The notes below the pieces were generated by a model. That model made no database searches. It saw nothing but the letters and a program-made list of their open reading frames with translations, and was not told the origin of the DNA. From positions 1 through 34,491 of the forward strand of contig JBDKTJ010000026.1 in the NCBI GenBank assembly GCA_039698075.1: DNA of 34,491 nucleotides, in the 5' to 3' direction. Every line of letters begins with the position of its first letter. Position 1 is the first letter of the stretch. Origin of the DNA: JAJFVC01 sp039698075. GTDB lineage: Bacteria; Planctomycetota; Planctomycetia; Pirellulales; Thermoguttaceae. Below are positions 7,993 to 17,849 of this stretch, piece after piece. Position numbers and translations under genes: made by a program.

Positions 7993-10900
7993 ATGAGTCA
8001 ACACAGTAAGTTGCAGGCGTGGGTGGAGGAAATGGCCCGCATGTGCGAGCCGGATCACATTGTTTGGGTCGATGGGTCGGAGGAGGAACGCGAACGGCTG
8101 ACGCAGGAGGCGGCCGCCACCGGCGAGGTGGTCGTTTTGGACCAGGAAAAACTTCCCGGTTGCCTCTACCATCGCACGGCGATCAACGACGTCGCGCGGA
8201 CCGAAGACCTTACGTACATCTGCACGCCGCTGCGTGAAGACGCCGGCCCGACCAACAATTGGATGTCGCCCGAGGAAGGCTATCGCCGGGCGGGCGAGAT
8301 TTTCGCCGGTGCGATGCGCGGTCGCACCATGTACGCCATCCCGTTTTCGATGGGCCCGGTCGGCTCGCCCTTCAGCAAGATCGGCGTCGAACTGACCGAC
8401 AGCATCTATGTGGTGCTCAACATGCGGATCATGACGCACGTCGGCGCGGACGTGCTCAAGCAGCTCAGCGGCGGCGGCGAGTTCACCAAGTGCCTTCACA
8501 GCAAGTCCGACTTGGACATCAAACGCCGTCTGATTCTCCACTTTCCCGAGGACAACACGATTTGGAGCGTCGGGTCGGGCTACGGCGGCAACGTGCTTTT
8601 GGGCAAGAAATGCCTCGCCCTGCGAATCGCCAGCCATCTGGGCCGGCGCGAGGGCTGGTTGGCCGAGCACATGCTGGTCATGGGCGTGGAAAATCCCGAC
8701 GGCCGCGTCGAATATATCGCCGCCGCGTTTCCCAGCGCCTGCGGCAAGACGAATCTCGCGATGATGATTCCGCCCGAGGGCATGAAGGTCAAAGGTTATC
8801 GCATCTGGACCGTCGGCGACGACATCGCCTGGATGCGGATCGACACCGACGGCCGGCTCTGGGCGATCAATCCCGAGACCGGGTTCTTCGGCGTCGCACC
8901 GGGCACCAATTCGAGAACCAATCCGAACATGATGAAAACCATCAGTCGGAAGACCATCTACACGAACGTCGTCCTGACCAAGGAAAATACCGTGTGGTGG
9001 GAAGGCGGTGAAGGCGAGCCGCCCGCCGAAGGTTGGGACTGGCAGGGCAAGCCGTGGAAGCCGGGCATGAAGGACGCCAAGGGCAAGCCCGTCCACGGCG
9101 CGCATGCGAACTCGCGATTCACCGCTCCGTTGACCCAGTGTCCCTCGCATTCGTTCCGGACCGAGCATCACCACGGCGTGCCGATTTCCGCCATCGTGTT
9201 CGGCGGTCGCCGGGCCCGGCTGGCTCCGTTGGTCTACGAAGCGTTCGACTGGGAGCACGGCGTGTTCGTCGGCGCGACCATGGCGTCCGAGCGCACCGCG
9301 GCGGCGGTTGGCAAAGTGGGCGAGGTCCGCCGCGATCCGATGGCCATGTTGCCGTTCTGCGGCTATCACATGGGCGACTATTTCGAGCACTGGCTGAACA
9401 TGGGCCGCCGGATGGCGCACCCGCCTCGCGTCTTCCACGTCAACTGGTTCCGCACGGACGACAACGGCCACTTCCTTTGGCCGGGCTACGGCGAGAATTT
9501 GCGCGTGATCGAATGGATCCTCGACCGTTGCCGCGGCGAGGCGGACGCCGTCAAGACGTCGATCGGCTATGTGCCCACCGCCGACGGGCTCGACCTGACC
9601 GGTTTGGATCTGGCGCCGGAGACGCTCAGCAAGCTGTTCGCCGTCGACCGCGACGACTGGTTCAAGGAAACCGAAAACGTCGCGGCGTTCTTCCAGCGGT
9701 TCGGCAAGCGGTTTCCGCATGTACTTTGGGATCAGCTCGAGGAGTTGCGTCAACGGCTTCGTTCGCCGCTGTCGCTGTTGAAGCCGGGCACGACGATTCG
9801 CCCGCTGGCCTCCGAGTTGAACCAGACGATCGAGCGCGAGAATCCGCACGTTTATGCGATGCTTTCGGAGTTCGGCAAGCGGCTGTATTTCCCGAAGGGC
9901 ATTTTGGCGCAGGCCGCCGAGGCCAAAGACAAGGCCACGCGCTACGACGCCACGATCGGCATCGCCCGAGAAAACGGCAAGCCGATGTTCTTGCCCTCGG
10001 TGATGCGATATTTCAACGATTTGACGCCGGGCGAGGCGTTGACCTACGCGCCCGCCACCGGACGCGCCGATCTGCGCAAGCGTTGGTGCGATGAACTGGT
10101 CCGCAAGAATCCGAGCCTGGCCCGCAAGAAGTTTTCGACGCCGGTGGTGACCAGCGGCGTAACGCACGCCCTGAGTCTGGTGGGCGATTTGTTCGTCGAT
10201 CGGGGCGACATGGTGTTGCTGCCCGACAAGTATTGGGAAAACTACGAGCTGTTGTTCGGCGTGCGCTATCAGGCGCAGTTGGCCACGTATCCGTTTTTCA
10301 ACGCGGCCGGCGGATTCAACGTCGAGGCCCTGCGGCAGGCGTTGGCCACGCGCGCCGGCAGTTGGAAGACCATTCTGGTGCTCAATTTTCCGAACAATCC
10401 GACGGGCTACTCGGCCACGAAGGAGGAGATCGACCAGATCGTCAACGTGCTGCGCGACGCGGCCGAGGACGGGCGTAATCTGGTCGTGGTGGCCGACGAC
10501 GCCTATTTCGGACTGTTCTACGGCGAGGAGGTCGCCCAAGAGTCGCTGTTCGCCCGACTGGCCGGCTGCCACGAACGGCTGCTGGCCGTCAAGGTGGACG
10601 GCCCGACCAAGGAAGAGTTCGTTTGGGGATTCCGTACCGGCATGTTGACGTTTGGCGGCCGGGCGTTCTTGAGTCACGAAGCCCTTTATCAGGCGTTGGA
10701 AAAGAAGGCGGCCGGCGCCATCCGCAGCGCGGTTTCCAATTGCTCCCACGTCGCGCAGTCGGTGTTGGTCAAAGCGATGGCCACCGACGCAATGGCCGAG
10801 GAATGTCTCCAAAAGAGGGCAATCCTCGAAGCCCGAGCCGCGAAGGTGCATGCGATTCTTGCGTCTCCGGAATATGCGGACCTCTGGCAGCCGTACCCCT

Positions 10901-11112
10901 TCAACGCCGGATACTTCATGTGCCTGAAGCTGAAGGGAATCGACGCCGAGACGTACCGCAGGCATTTGTTGGACAAATACGGCGTCGGGGTGATCGCCGA
11001 CGGCGACCGCGACATTCGCATCGCGTTTTCGTCGGTCGACGTCGATCAGCTCGACGATCTGTACGCCACATTGGCGGCGGCCGCCCGCGACCTGCGTGGC
11101 GTCAACGGATAA
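7993..11112 (+). CDS. Fusion of GTP-type PEP carboxykinase and class I aminotransferase
   Basis: 1039 residues from ATG 7993 (GGAG 5 bases upstream, AGGAGG further up); one uninterrupted frame. Residues 1 to about 592 are a whole GTP-dependent PEP carboxykinase: GRTMYAIPFSMGP near 110, kinase-1a loop FPSACGKTNLAM with Cys250/Lys252, kinase-2 VGDDIAWM, and SRFTAPLTQCPS. A linker of about 15-20 residues (LSLLKPGTTIRPLASELN) leads to a complete fold-type I aminotransferase to the C-terminus: TPVVTSGVTHALS, LNFPNNPTGY, VVADDAYFG, Lys873 in GPTKEEFVWGFRTG (with Arg881 at the usual +8), and C-terminal DIRIAFSSV with the substrate-carboxylate Arg. All catalytic landmarks are present in both halves. 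PEPCK converts oxaloacetate and GTP to PEP, and an aspartate-type transaminase would make oxaloacetate, so channelling from aspartate to PEP is an attractive inference. The transaminase substrate is not proven. A weak promoter (TTGCAA 7875-7880) is possible. Confidence 0.93.
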   Translation: MSQHSKLQAWVEEMARMCEPDHIVWVDGSEEERERLTQEAAATGEVVVLDQEKLPGCLYHRTAINDVARTEDLTYICTPLREDAGPTNNWMSPEEGYRRAGEIFAGAMRGRTMYAIPFSMGPVGSPFSKIGVELTDSIYVVLNMRIMTHVGADVLKQLSGGGEFTKCLHSKSDLDIKRRLILHFPEDNTIWSVGSGYGGNVLLGKKCLALRIASHLGRREGWLAEHMLVMGVENPDGRVEYIAAAFPSACGKTNLAMMIPPEGMKVKGYRIWTVGDDIAWMRIDTDGRLWAINPETGFFGVAPGTNSRTNPNMMKTISRKTIYTNVVLTKENTVWWEGGEGEPPAEGWDWQGKPWKPGMKDAKGKPVHGAHANSRFTAPLTQCPSHSFRTEHHHGVPISAIVFGGRRARLAPLVYEAFDWEHGVFVGATMASERTAAAVGKVGEVRRDPMAMLPFCGYHMGDYFEHWLNMGRRMAHPPRVFHVNWFRTDDNGHFLWPGYGENLRVIEWILDRCRGEADAVKTSIGYVPTADGLDLTGLDLAPETLSKLFAVDRDDWFKETENVAAFFQRFGKRFPHVLWDQLEELRQRLRSPLSLLKPGTTIRPLASELNQTIERENPHVYAMLSEFGKRLYFPKGILAQAAEAKDKATRYDATIGIARENGKPMFLPSVMRYFNDLTPGEALTYAPATGRADLRKRWCDELVRKNPSLARKKFSTPVVTSGVTHALSLVGDLFVDRGDMVLLPDKYWENYELLFGVRYQAQLATYPFFNAAGGFNVEALRQALATRAGSWKTILVLNFPNNPTGYSATKEEIDQIVNVLRDAAEDGRNLVVVADDAYFGLFYGEEVAQESLFARLAGCHERLLAVKVDGPTKEEFVWGFRTGMLTFGGRAFLSHEALYQALEKKAAGAIRSAVSNCSHVAQSVLVKAMATDAMAEECLQKRAILEARAAKVHAILASPEYADLWQPYPFNAGYFMCLKLKGIDAETYRRHLLDKYGVGVIADGDRDIRIAFSSVDVDQLDDLYATLAAAARDLRGVNG

Positions 11113-11148
11113 GCCGCCGTCGCTTCATGCGTTGATGAGGGGTGCAAT

Positions 11149-13077
11149 GTGAACCAATCCTCCGAATCGGCGTTTCGTCAAATCCACGACGAATTGTCGG
11201 CGATCTACGACAGGTCGACCGAGGGCATCCTGGTCATCGATCCGGACACCCGTCGGCTCGTTCGCGCAAATCGCGCCATGTCGGATTTTCTAGGCTACGC
11301 CGAGTCGGAATTGCTCTCCCTATCGGTCGACGACATCCACCCGGCAAAGGTCATGCCCGACGTGGTGCAAGTGTTCGCCGACCTGCGTCGCGGGCATCCT
11401 CGATCGGCGCGCAACCTGGTCTGTCGTCGCAAAGACGGCAGTCTGATTCGCGCGGACGTCGCGGCGTGCCGGCTCGGCGACGAGCCGCGTTCCATGATTC
11501 TTGGGCTCTTCCACGACGCCACCGCGCAGAACAGGGCCAACGAACTGCTCCGCGCCAGTGAACAACGTCACCGGATGATCGCCGACAACGTCGACGACAT
11601 GGTTTGGACGGTTTCGTTGAATTTATCCGACGACGAGAAAGTCCGAGCCATGACCGACACCGAGGCCGTGGTCGACGCGGTGTTGAAACGCTGGCGGTTT
11701 TCGTTCGTCAGTTCCGCGGCCGAGCGGGTTTTCGGATACGCGCCGTCGGAAGTGGCCGGTCTGTCCCTCCGCGACATCACGACGGAGGCGACCTTTCTGA
11801 AAATCCGCGAAACGATGATCCGCAACGTCACCGACCACTTTCCGACCCTCGATGCAACCGCGCCGCAGCACGTGTTCGAGGGCCAGTTCCTGGCCAAGAC
11901 CAGTTCGCCACGCTGGTGCGAGGTCGTCAGCGCCTATCTGCGCGATGACGACGGAATGCCGACCGATCTGATCGGGATCACCCGCGACATCACCAATCGC
12001 CGCGCCGCCGAACGGGCGCTGCGCGAGTCGGAAAGCACGTTGCGGGGGCTGTTTGAGAATCTGCCCGACGTCGTCCTCATGGTCGACCGCGCCGGCATCA
12101 TCCGATTCGCCAATCGCGGCATCGGGGAGATCGACCGCGCGGGCATGTTGGGCGGATCGGGGTTTCAACTGCTCATTCCCGAACACCATCCGTGCGTCGC
12201 CGAAGCAATCCGCCGGGTGTTCGCCGACGGAACGCTGCAGCGGTGTGACTGTCAGGACATCTTCGGTTGTTGGTGGGCGTGTCGCATCATCGCGCCTCCG
12301 AAAGACGGCGACAGCCAACTCGCAACGGTCATCGCCACCGATGTGACCCAGCGGCGCATGGCCGCCGAGGCGATTCAAAAGGAACAGCAACTGCTGCGGC
12401 GGTTGCTCGACCTTCACGAGCGCGAACGGCAGTTGACGGCCTATGACATCCACGACGGGTTCGCACAAGAACTGACCGGCGCGCTGTTTCGGCTGCAAGC
12501 GTTCCGCGAGGCGCACGCCAAAAGGCCCGAGACCGCTTGGAAAGATTTTGACAGCGCCGTGCGGCTGCTCGGTCGAGCCATCGACGAGGCCCGCCGGCTG
12601 ATCAGCGGCCTGCGCCCGCCGGTTCTCGACGAGTCGGGAATCGTTCAAGCCATCGAGTACCTGGTGTGTGAGCGAGCGACTCTCGACGGTCCTGAAGTGA
12701 AGTTCGTCCATGACGTGGCCTTCGAGCGGCTCGCGCCGCCTTTGGAAAGCACCGTCTTTCGGATCGTGCAGGAATCGCTGCAAAACGCTTGCCGACACAG
12801 CCATAGCGACAAGGTCCGCATCGAGCTGGTCCAGCGCGGCCGCCGCATCCACATCGACGTTCGCGACTGGGGCGTCGGTTTCCGGACCGATCAAGTCGAG
12901 GAGCAACGGTTCGGGCTGCAAGGCATTCGAGAGCGCGTCCGGCTGTTGAAGGGCTGCGTGGAAATCGAGTCCGCCCCCGGCCAAGGCGCCCACATCCACG
13001 TCGAGTTGCCCATGGTCGATCGCGATGGGGACGTCGCCGATGCGTCCGGCCCAACCGACAATTCGACCAAACCCTGA
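11149..13077 (+). CDS. Cytoplasmic multi-PAS sensor histidine kinase (NarL/DesK-type HisKA_3)
   Basis: 642 residues, GTG start at 11149 with GAGG about 9 bases upstream. Three PAS-like modules come first: about 10-130 (IYDRSTEGILVIDPDTRRLVRAN), 140-285 (ending in LIGITRDITNRRAAERAL) and 290-405 (LFENLPDVVLMVDRAGIIRFAN). The kinase core follows: phospho-acceptor His435 in AYDIHDGFAQEL (HisKA_3 type), N-box with Asn546 in VQESLQNACRHSH, and the G1 box around Asp573 in RDWGVGF, followed by FGLQGIRERVRLLKG. No transmembrane helix is seen, so it should sense a cytoplasmic or diffusible signal. The third PAS module contains a CDCQDIFGCWWAC segment with four Cys, which could hold a redox or metal site. 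No response-regulator gene lies beside it. Confidence 0.92.
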   Translation: MNQSSESAFRQIHDELSAIYDRSTEGILVIDPDTRRLVRANRAMSDFLGYAESELLSLSVDDIHPAKVMPDVVQVFADLRRGHPRSARNLVCRRKDGSLIRADVAACRLGDEPRSMILGLFHDATAQNRANELLRASEQRHRMIADNVDDMVWTVSLNLSDDEKVRAMTDTEAVVDAVLKRWRFSFVSSAAERVFGYAPSEVAGLSLRDITTEATFLKIRETMIRNVTDHFPTLDATAPQHVFEGQFLAKTSSPRWCEVVSAYLRDDDGMPTDLIGITRDITNRRAAERALRESESTLRGLFENLPDVVLMVDRAGIIRFANRGIGEIDRAGMLGGSGFQLLIPEHHPCVAEAIRRVFADGTLQRCDCQDIFGCWWACRIIAPPKDGDSQLATVIATDVTQRRMAAEAIQKEQQLLRRLLDLHERERQLTAYDIHDGFAQELTGALFRLQAFREAHAKRPETAWKDFDSAVRLLGRAIDEARRLISGLRPPVLDESGIVQAIEYLVCERATLDGPEVKFVHDVAFERLAPPLESTVFRIVQESLQNACRHSHSDKVRIELVQRGRRIHIDVRDWGVGFRTDQVEEQRFGLQGIRERVRLLKGCVEIESAPGQGAHIHVELPMVDRDGDVADASGPTDNSTKP

Positions 13078-13242
13078 ACGCGACGGCGTCAAGCCGCCGT
13101 AACCCATTGCCACCGAGCGTTTTAGAACATTTGCCTAGCCGGTTTTTAATCCGCCGATCCGGGGACAAAGCGGCTGGAAGAGAGCAGGCCCCGTCCGTCT
13201 CGTGACCCCGCCGGTCCCAATTCGCCGTTCTCGGGACCGAAC

Positions 13243-13271
13243 TTGACCGCATCGGCCATGTCTAGTACAGT
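13243..13271 (+). promoter_or_regulatory. Sigma70-like promoter of the leu leader/leuA
   Basis: -35 TTGACC (13243-13248, 5 of 6 to consensus) and -10 TACAGT (13266-13271, 4 of 6) with the ideal 17-base spacer. Transcription would begin near 13277-13279, exactly at the first AUG (13278) of the leucine-rich leader peptide, so the leader mRNA may be leaderless. Confidence 0.55.
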
Positions 13272-13277
13272 ATGGAT

Positions 13278-13340
13278 ATGATGGCACTGCGAAACCTACT
13301 GGCCTTGTTGTTGCGGGCGCTTTTGGAGCGCCGGCCTTAG
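13278..13340 (+). CDS. leuL: Leucine-rich leader peptide of leuA
   Basis: A 20-codon open frame, MMALRNLLALLLRALLERRP then TAG, with eight leucines (codons CTG, CTA, CTG, three TTG in a row, CTT, TTG). It lies between a good promoter (13243-13271) and an intrinsic terminator (13375-13410), all ahead of leuA, the first enzyme of leucine synthesis. That is the arrangement of transcription attenuation by a stalling ribosome. An in-frame ATG at 13272 adds two residues but falls within the promoter-to-start interval. There is no Shine-Dalgarno, which is consistent with leaderless translation from the predicted transcript start. The symbol is given by analogy; the peptide has no expected sequence homology to the enterobacterial one. 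Confidence 0.7.
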   Translation: MMALRNLLALLLRALLERRP

Positions 13341-13384
13341 GGTTCGTTTTGCCTGTTTTTTCCGGAAGAACTCGAACCCCAAGG
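13335..13384 (+). promoter_or_regulatory. Antiterminator pairing of the leuA attenuator
   Basis: CCTTAGGGTTCG (13335-13346, overlapping the leader stop codon) can pair with CGAACCCCAAGG (13373-13384) at 11 of 12 positions, plus a flanking G-C (13334 with 13385). This pairing uses the left arm of the terminator stem and so excludes it. A ribosome stalled at the leucine codons 13305-13313 would leave 13335-13346 free and allow antitermination. A ribosome reaching the stop codon would cover it. A second alternative pairing, GCCTGTTT (13351-13358) with AAACAGGC (13388-13395), also exists. Confidence 0.6.
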
Positions 13385-13410
13385 CTCAAACAGGCTGTTG
13401 GGGTTTTTTT
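13375..13410 (+). terminator. Intrinsic terminator (attenuator) upstream of leuA
   Basis: AACCCCAA (13375-13382) pairs perfectly with TTGGGGTT (13398-13405), with a 15-base loop that may add a GC pair on each side. The stem runs directly into seven T residues (13404-13410). It stands 177 bases before the leuA start codon and right after the leucine-rich leader peptide. Confidence 0.72.
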
Positions 13411-13586
13411 ATGGCATGAGGCGATGTTCATGGCGATCCGATACGATCCGGCGCGAGGGCGCTGTGGAAAACCGTCGAGGGCGTGGCTGGTGTTGCCCGG
13501 GCCGACCAAGGGTCGGCCTTCGGACGTTTGACGCCTGTTTTTTCCCCTCGACATCACAAAAACCTCGTGCTTAGGAGTTTTGAGCC
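13411..13586 (+). other. Remaining leuA 5' leader with hairpin and repeated T-rich segment
   Basis: After the attenuator come about 175 bases before leuA. They contain a perfect 8-bp hairpin (GGCCGACC 13500-13507, loop AAG, GGTCGGCC 13511-13518) and a second copy of GCCTGTTTTTTCC (13533-13545; the first copy is at 13351-13363). A short frame from ATG 13430 to TGA 13531 (33 codons, GAGG at 13417-13420) could be translated but is not recognised as anything. AGGAG at 13573-13577 is the leuA ribosome binding site. Confidence 0.4.
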
Positions 13587-15125
<1,539 letters not shown>

Positions 15126-15199
15126 GGTTGCATCACCGCGCGCAACAAACCCGTTCAGCCGTCGCGGTCGCGCGGCGGCGCCATGGAGGTCGAAACGTC

Positions 15200-17113
15200 A
15201 TGAACCGTCGAAAATTCCTTCGCACCGCCGGATGGACCGCCGCCGCATCGTTGACAGCCGGTTCCGTCACGTCGCAAACGACGACGCCCAAAGAAAAGAA
15301 GGACGCCCCCGTGAAAAACCTTCCGGGCCGAAGCGAAGTCAACTCGGCGGACACCTGGGACCTGGCGAGTCTGTTCCCCAGCGATCAGGCGTGGGAAGAG
15401 GGCTTCACCGTTTGGCAAAAGCAGATCGACGGCTATGCGGCGTTTCAAGGCAAGCTGGCCGACGGCGCCGACGTGTTGGCCAAGTGCCTCCAGTTCGACC
15501 TCGACGTCAGCCGCGCCGCCGAACGATTGGGCACTTACGCCCAACTGCGAACGTGCGAGGACCAGGGCGACAGCGCGAGCCAGCGCATGCGGATGCGTTT
15601 CATGCAGATCGCCTCGCAGGCAGGCCAAGCATCGAGTTTCATCCGGCCGGAAATTTTGGCCATCGCCGACGACCGAATGCGGACGTTTTTGGACTCGCCG
15701 GTGATGGCGCCGTACAAGCTGTTGCTTTCGCGCATTTTGCGGTTCAAACCGCACACGTTGGGCGTCAAGGAGGAGCGGCTGCTGGCGATGCAAGCCGAGG
15801 TGGCCGCCTCGCCGATCCAAATTTTCCGGCAACTGAACGACACCGACCTGAAATTCGGGGCAGTGGCCAACGAGCGCGGCAAACTGGTCGAATTGAGCCA
15901 CGGCACGTTCATCGTGATGCTCAGCTCGCCGAGCCGCGAGGTCCGGGCCCGGGCGTTCCACAAGTATTACGACCAATTCCAATCGCACCAAAACACGCTG
16001 GCGGCCACGCTGAACGCCTCGATCCAACAGGACCTCTACCAGGCGAAAGCTCGGGGATTCGCCTCGTCGCTCGAAGCCTCGTTGTTCCCGGACAACGTGC
16101 CGGTCTCGGTCTATGACAACCTGATCGCGTCGATTCACAAGCGGCTGCCGTCGCTCTACCATTATTACGACGTGCGGCGACGCAAGATGGGCCTGAGCGA
16201 CATCCACCACTACGACACCTACGTGCCGATTCTGTCCGAGCTGCACGTCACGCACACGTGGGACGAGGCCGTGCAAACGATCGTCGCGGCGCTGAAGCCC
16301 CTCGGCGACGACTACGGCAAAACGCTCCGGGCCGGGCTGACGACCGATCGCTGGTGCGACCGCTATGAAAATCGCGGCAAACAGAGCGGCGCTTTTTCGG
16401 CCGGCACCTACGACGGCAAGCCCTACATCTTGATGAACTACCAGCCCGACGTGCTCGATCACGTCTTCACCCTGGCGCACGAGGGCGGCCACTCGATGCA
16501 CAGCCATTTCTCCGCCCACAGCCAGCCGTTCGCCTATTACGACTATTCGCTGTTTGTGGCCGAGGTGGCCAGCACGTTCAACGAGACGTTGCTGAGCCGC
16601 CGCCTGCAAGCCGAGGCGAAAGACGACCGTCAGAGGGCCTACCTGATCAACCACGAGATCGACTCGATCCGCGCGACGATCTTCCGTCAGACGATGTTCG
16701 CCGAGTTTGAACGGTTGACGCACGCCTCGGCCGAGGCCGGCGAGCCGCTCACGCTCGAACGGTTCAAGTCGATCTATCGCAAGCTGCTCCGAGAGTATTT
16801 CGGGCCGGAATTCGTCGTCGACGATCAACTGGCGCTCGAGTGTTTCCGCGTGCCGCATTTCTATCGGGCGTTTTACGTCTACAAATACGCCACGAGCATG
16901 TCGGCGGCCATCGCGCTGGTCGATCGCGTGCTTCAGGGCGGCCAAAAGGAACTGAACGATTACCTTGGTCTGCTCAAGGCCGGCTGCTCAAAAGATCCGC
17001 TCGATCTGCTGCGCGACGCCGGCGTGGACCTCGAAAAACCCGGCTGCGTCGATCGGGCGCTGGACCGGTTCGACACGCTAGTGCAGGAACTCGATACGTT
17101 GGTCGGCCGCTAA
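15200..17113 (+). CDS. pepF: Oligoendopeptidase F-like M3 metallopeptidase, Tat-exported
   Basis: 637 residues. The start ATG at 15200 was chosen because GGAGG lies 11 bases upstream and a twin-arginine signal begins there: NRRKFLRTAGWTAAASL, followed by SVTSQTTT. Most PepF proteins are cytoplasmic; this copy should be exported folded with its zinc. The body matches PepF: the N-terminal region begins DTWDLASLFPSDQAWEE, with RFKPHTLGVKEERLLA in the middle. The zinc site is LAHEGGHSMHSHFS (HExxH) near residue 430, with the third ligand Glu in FVAEVASTFNETLLS, and the C-terminal part contains FYRAFYVYKYATSMSAA. It would cut short peptides in the periplasm-like space. It lies 74 bases after leuA in the same direction; there is no functional link. 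Confidence 0.93.
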   Translation: MNRRKFLRTAGWTAAASLTAGSVTSQTTTPKEKKDAPVKNLPGRSEVNSADTWDLASLFPSDQAWEEGFTVWQKQIDGYAAFQGKLADGADVLAKCLQFDLDVSRAAERLGTYAQLRTCEDQGDSASQRMRMRFMQIASQAGQASSFIRPEILAIADDRMRTFLDSPVMAPYKLLLSRILRFKPHTLGVKEERLLAMQAEVAASPIQIFRQLNDTDLKFGAVANERGKLVELSHGTFIVMLSSPSREVRARAFHKYYDQFQSHQNTLAATLNASIQQDLYQAKARGFASSLEASLFPDNVPVSVYDNLIASIHKRLPSLYHYYDVRRRKMGLSDIHHYDTYVPILSELHVTHTWDEAVQTIVAALKPLGDDYGKTLRAGLTTDRWCDRYENRGKQSGAFSAGTYDGKPYILMNYQPDVLDHVFTLAHEGGHSMHSHFSAHSQPFAYYDYSLFVAEVASTFNETLLSRRLQAEAKDDRQRAYLINHEIDSIRATIFRQTMFAEFERLTHASAEAGEPLTLERFKSIYRKLLREYFGPEFVVDDQLALECFRVPHFYRAFYVYKYATSMSAAIALVDRVLQGGQKELNDYLGLLKAGCSKDPLDLLRDAGVDLEKPGCVDRALDRFDTLVQELDTLVGR

Positions 17114-17174
17114 CCCGTCCTGAGACTTGCCCAACCCTTACAAGACAATCGAAGCCCTTTCAGGAGCCGTTTCT

Positions 17175-17702
17175 CTACGCGGGTCTGAACAGCAATTCCA
17201 CACTCTTAATGTTTGATGGCTCACTAAGAGGAATCTTGACCGTCTCGGAGTTGTTTGGTAACGAGAGCATGTACACTGTTCCGTTCAGGACCGGCTTGTT
17301 AGCGCCAATCCGGCGGTCGCTGCAAGTGATGTGGTCGGTTCCGACGATCTTGCCTTCGGCGTTGTGCAAGCGAATATCCACGCTGATTCTCCGAGAGGAA
17401 CTTTCCTTACCCTTAAAGGTAAACCCAAGTTGCACCTTTGCCGTGCGTGTGTCGCGCATTGCTACTCGAAGTGACCGTGGTTCCACAAAACTGCTGCGAT
17501 AGTCTTTCAGTGAGACCGCCTTCTCGTCTGCGAATGGCCCATCGACCACGATTTTCAACTTCGGCTGCCACCACCCGCTCTTGAACCATAACACCCCAGG
17601 GTTCGCTGCGTCAAGCAGGGCAACCCCAACGCCAAGAAACGTGCGTCGCCTGAATTTCGTGTTTGAAACCCCATCTTCTCGATCTTGGTTCTTATCTGTC
17701 AC
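17175..17702 (-). CDS. Hypothetical exported protein
   Basis: 175 residues, not recognised. The GTG start at 17702 is preceded by AAGGAG at 8 bases. Residues 15-40 (NTKFRRRTFLGVGVALLDAA) carry a Tat-like RRxFLG motif with a short hydrophobic run. The rest is rich in beta-strand pattern (KIVVDGPF, VQLGFTFKG, SVDIRLHNAEGKIVGTDHITC), as in a small immunoglobulin-like or FxLD-type beta sandwich. Base composition is clearly lower in G+C than the neighbours, hinting at a different origin. A possible promoter is TTGACT (17796-17801), 17 bases, TTAGAT (17773-17778), whose -10 is weak. It is convergent with pepF and lies downstream of shc on the same strand, separated by about 147 bases. Confidence 0.7.
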   Translation of the reverse strand: MTDKNQDREDGVSNTKFRRRTFLGVGVALLDAANPGVLWFKSGWWQPKLKIVVDGPFADEKAVSLKDYRSSFVEPRSLRVAMRDTRTAKVQLGFTFKGKESSSRRISVDIRLHNAEGKIVGTDHITCSDRRIGANKPVLNGTVYMLSLPNNSETVKIPLSEPSNIKSVELLFRPA

Positions 17703-17849
17703 AACTCCTCTCCTTTACCCATTTTCATTGAGTGAAGTGAGTGATAGGAAAAGTGATTTTCTCCATACCTGAATCTAATCTTTTGCGTATTGGGCAGTCA
17801 AGGCGAGCTGACATGCGTCGACGTTCTTTAGAAGGTCGCCCCGAACGTG

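Noticed and set aside
7966..10965. A 999-codon open frame on the minus strand opposite the PEPCK-aminotransferase gene
   Set aside because: It is rich in Arg, His and Gln with no domain, and it mirrors the codon pattern of the real plus-strand gene. Antisense shadow of high-G+C coding DNA.
13078..13110. ACGGCG-TCAAGC-CGCCGT hairpin after the histidine kinase as terminator
   Set aside because: The stem is only 6 bp and no T-run follows; termination there is not supported.
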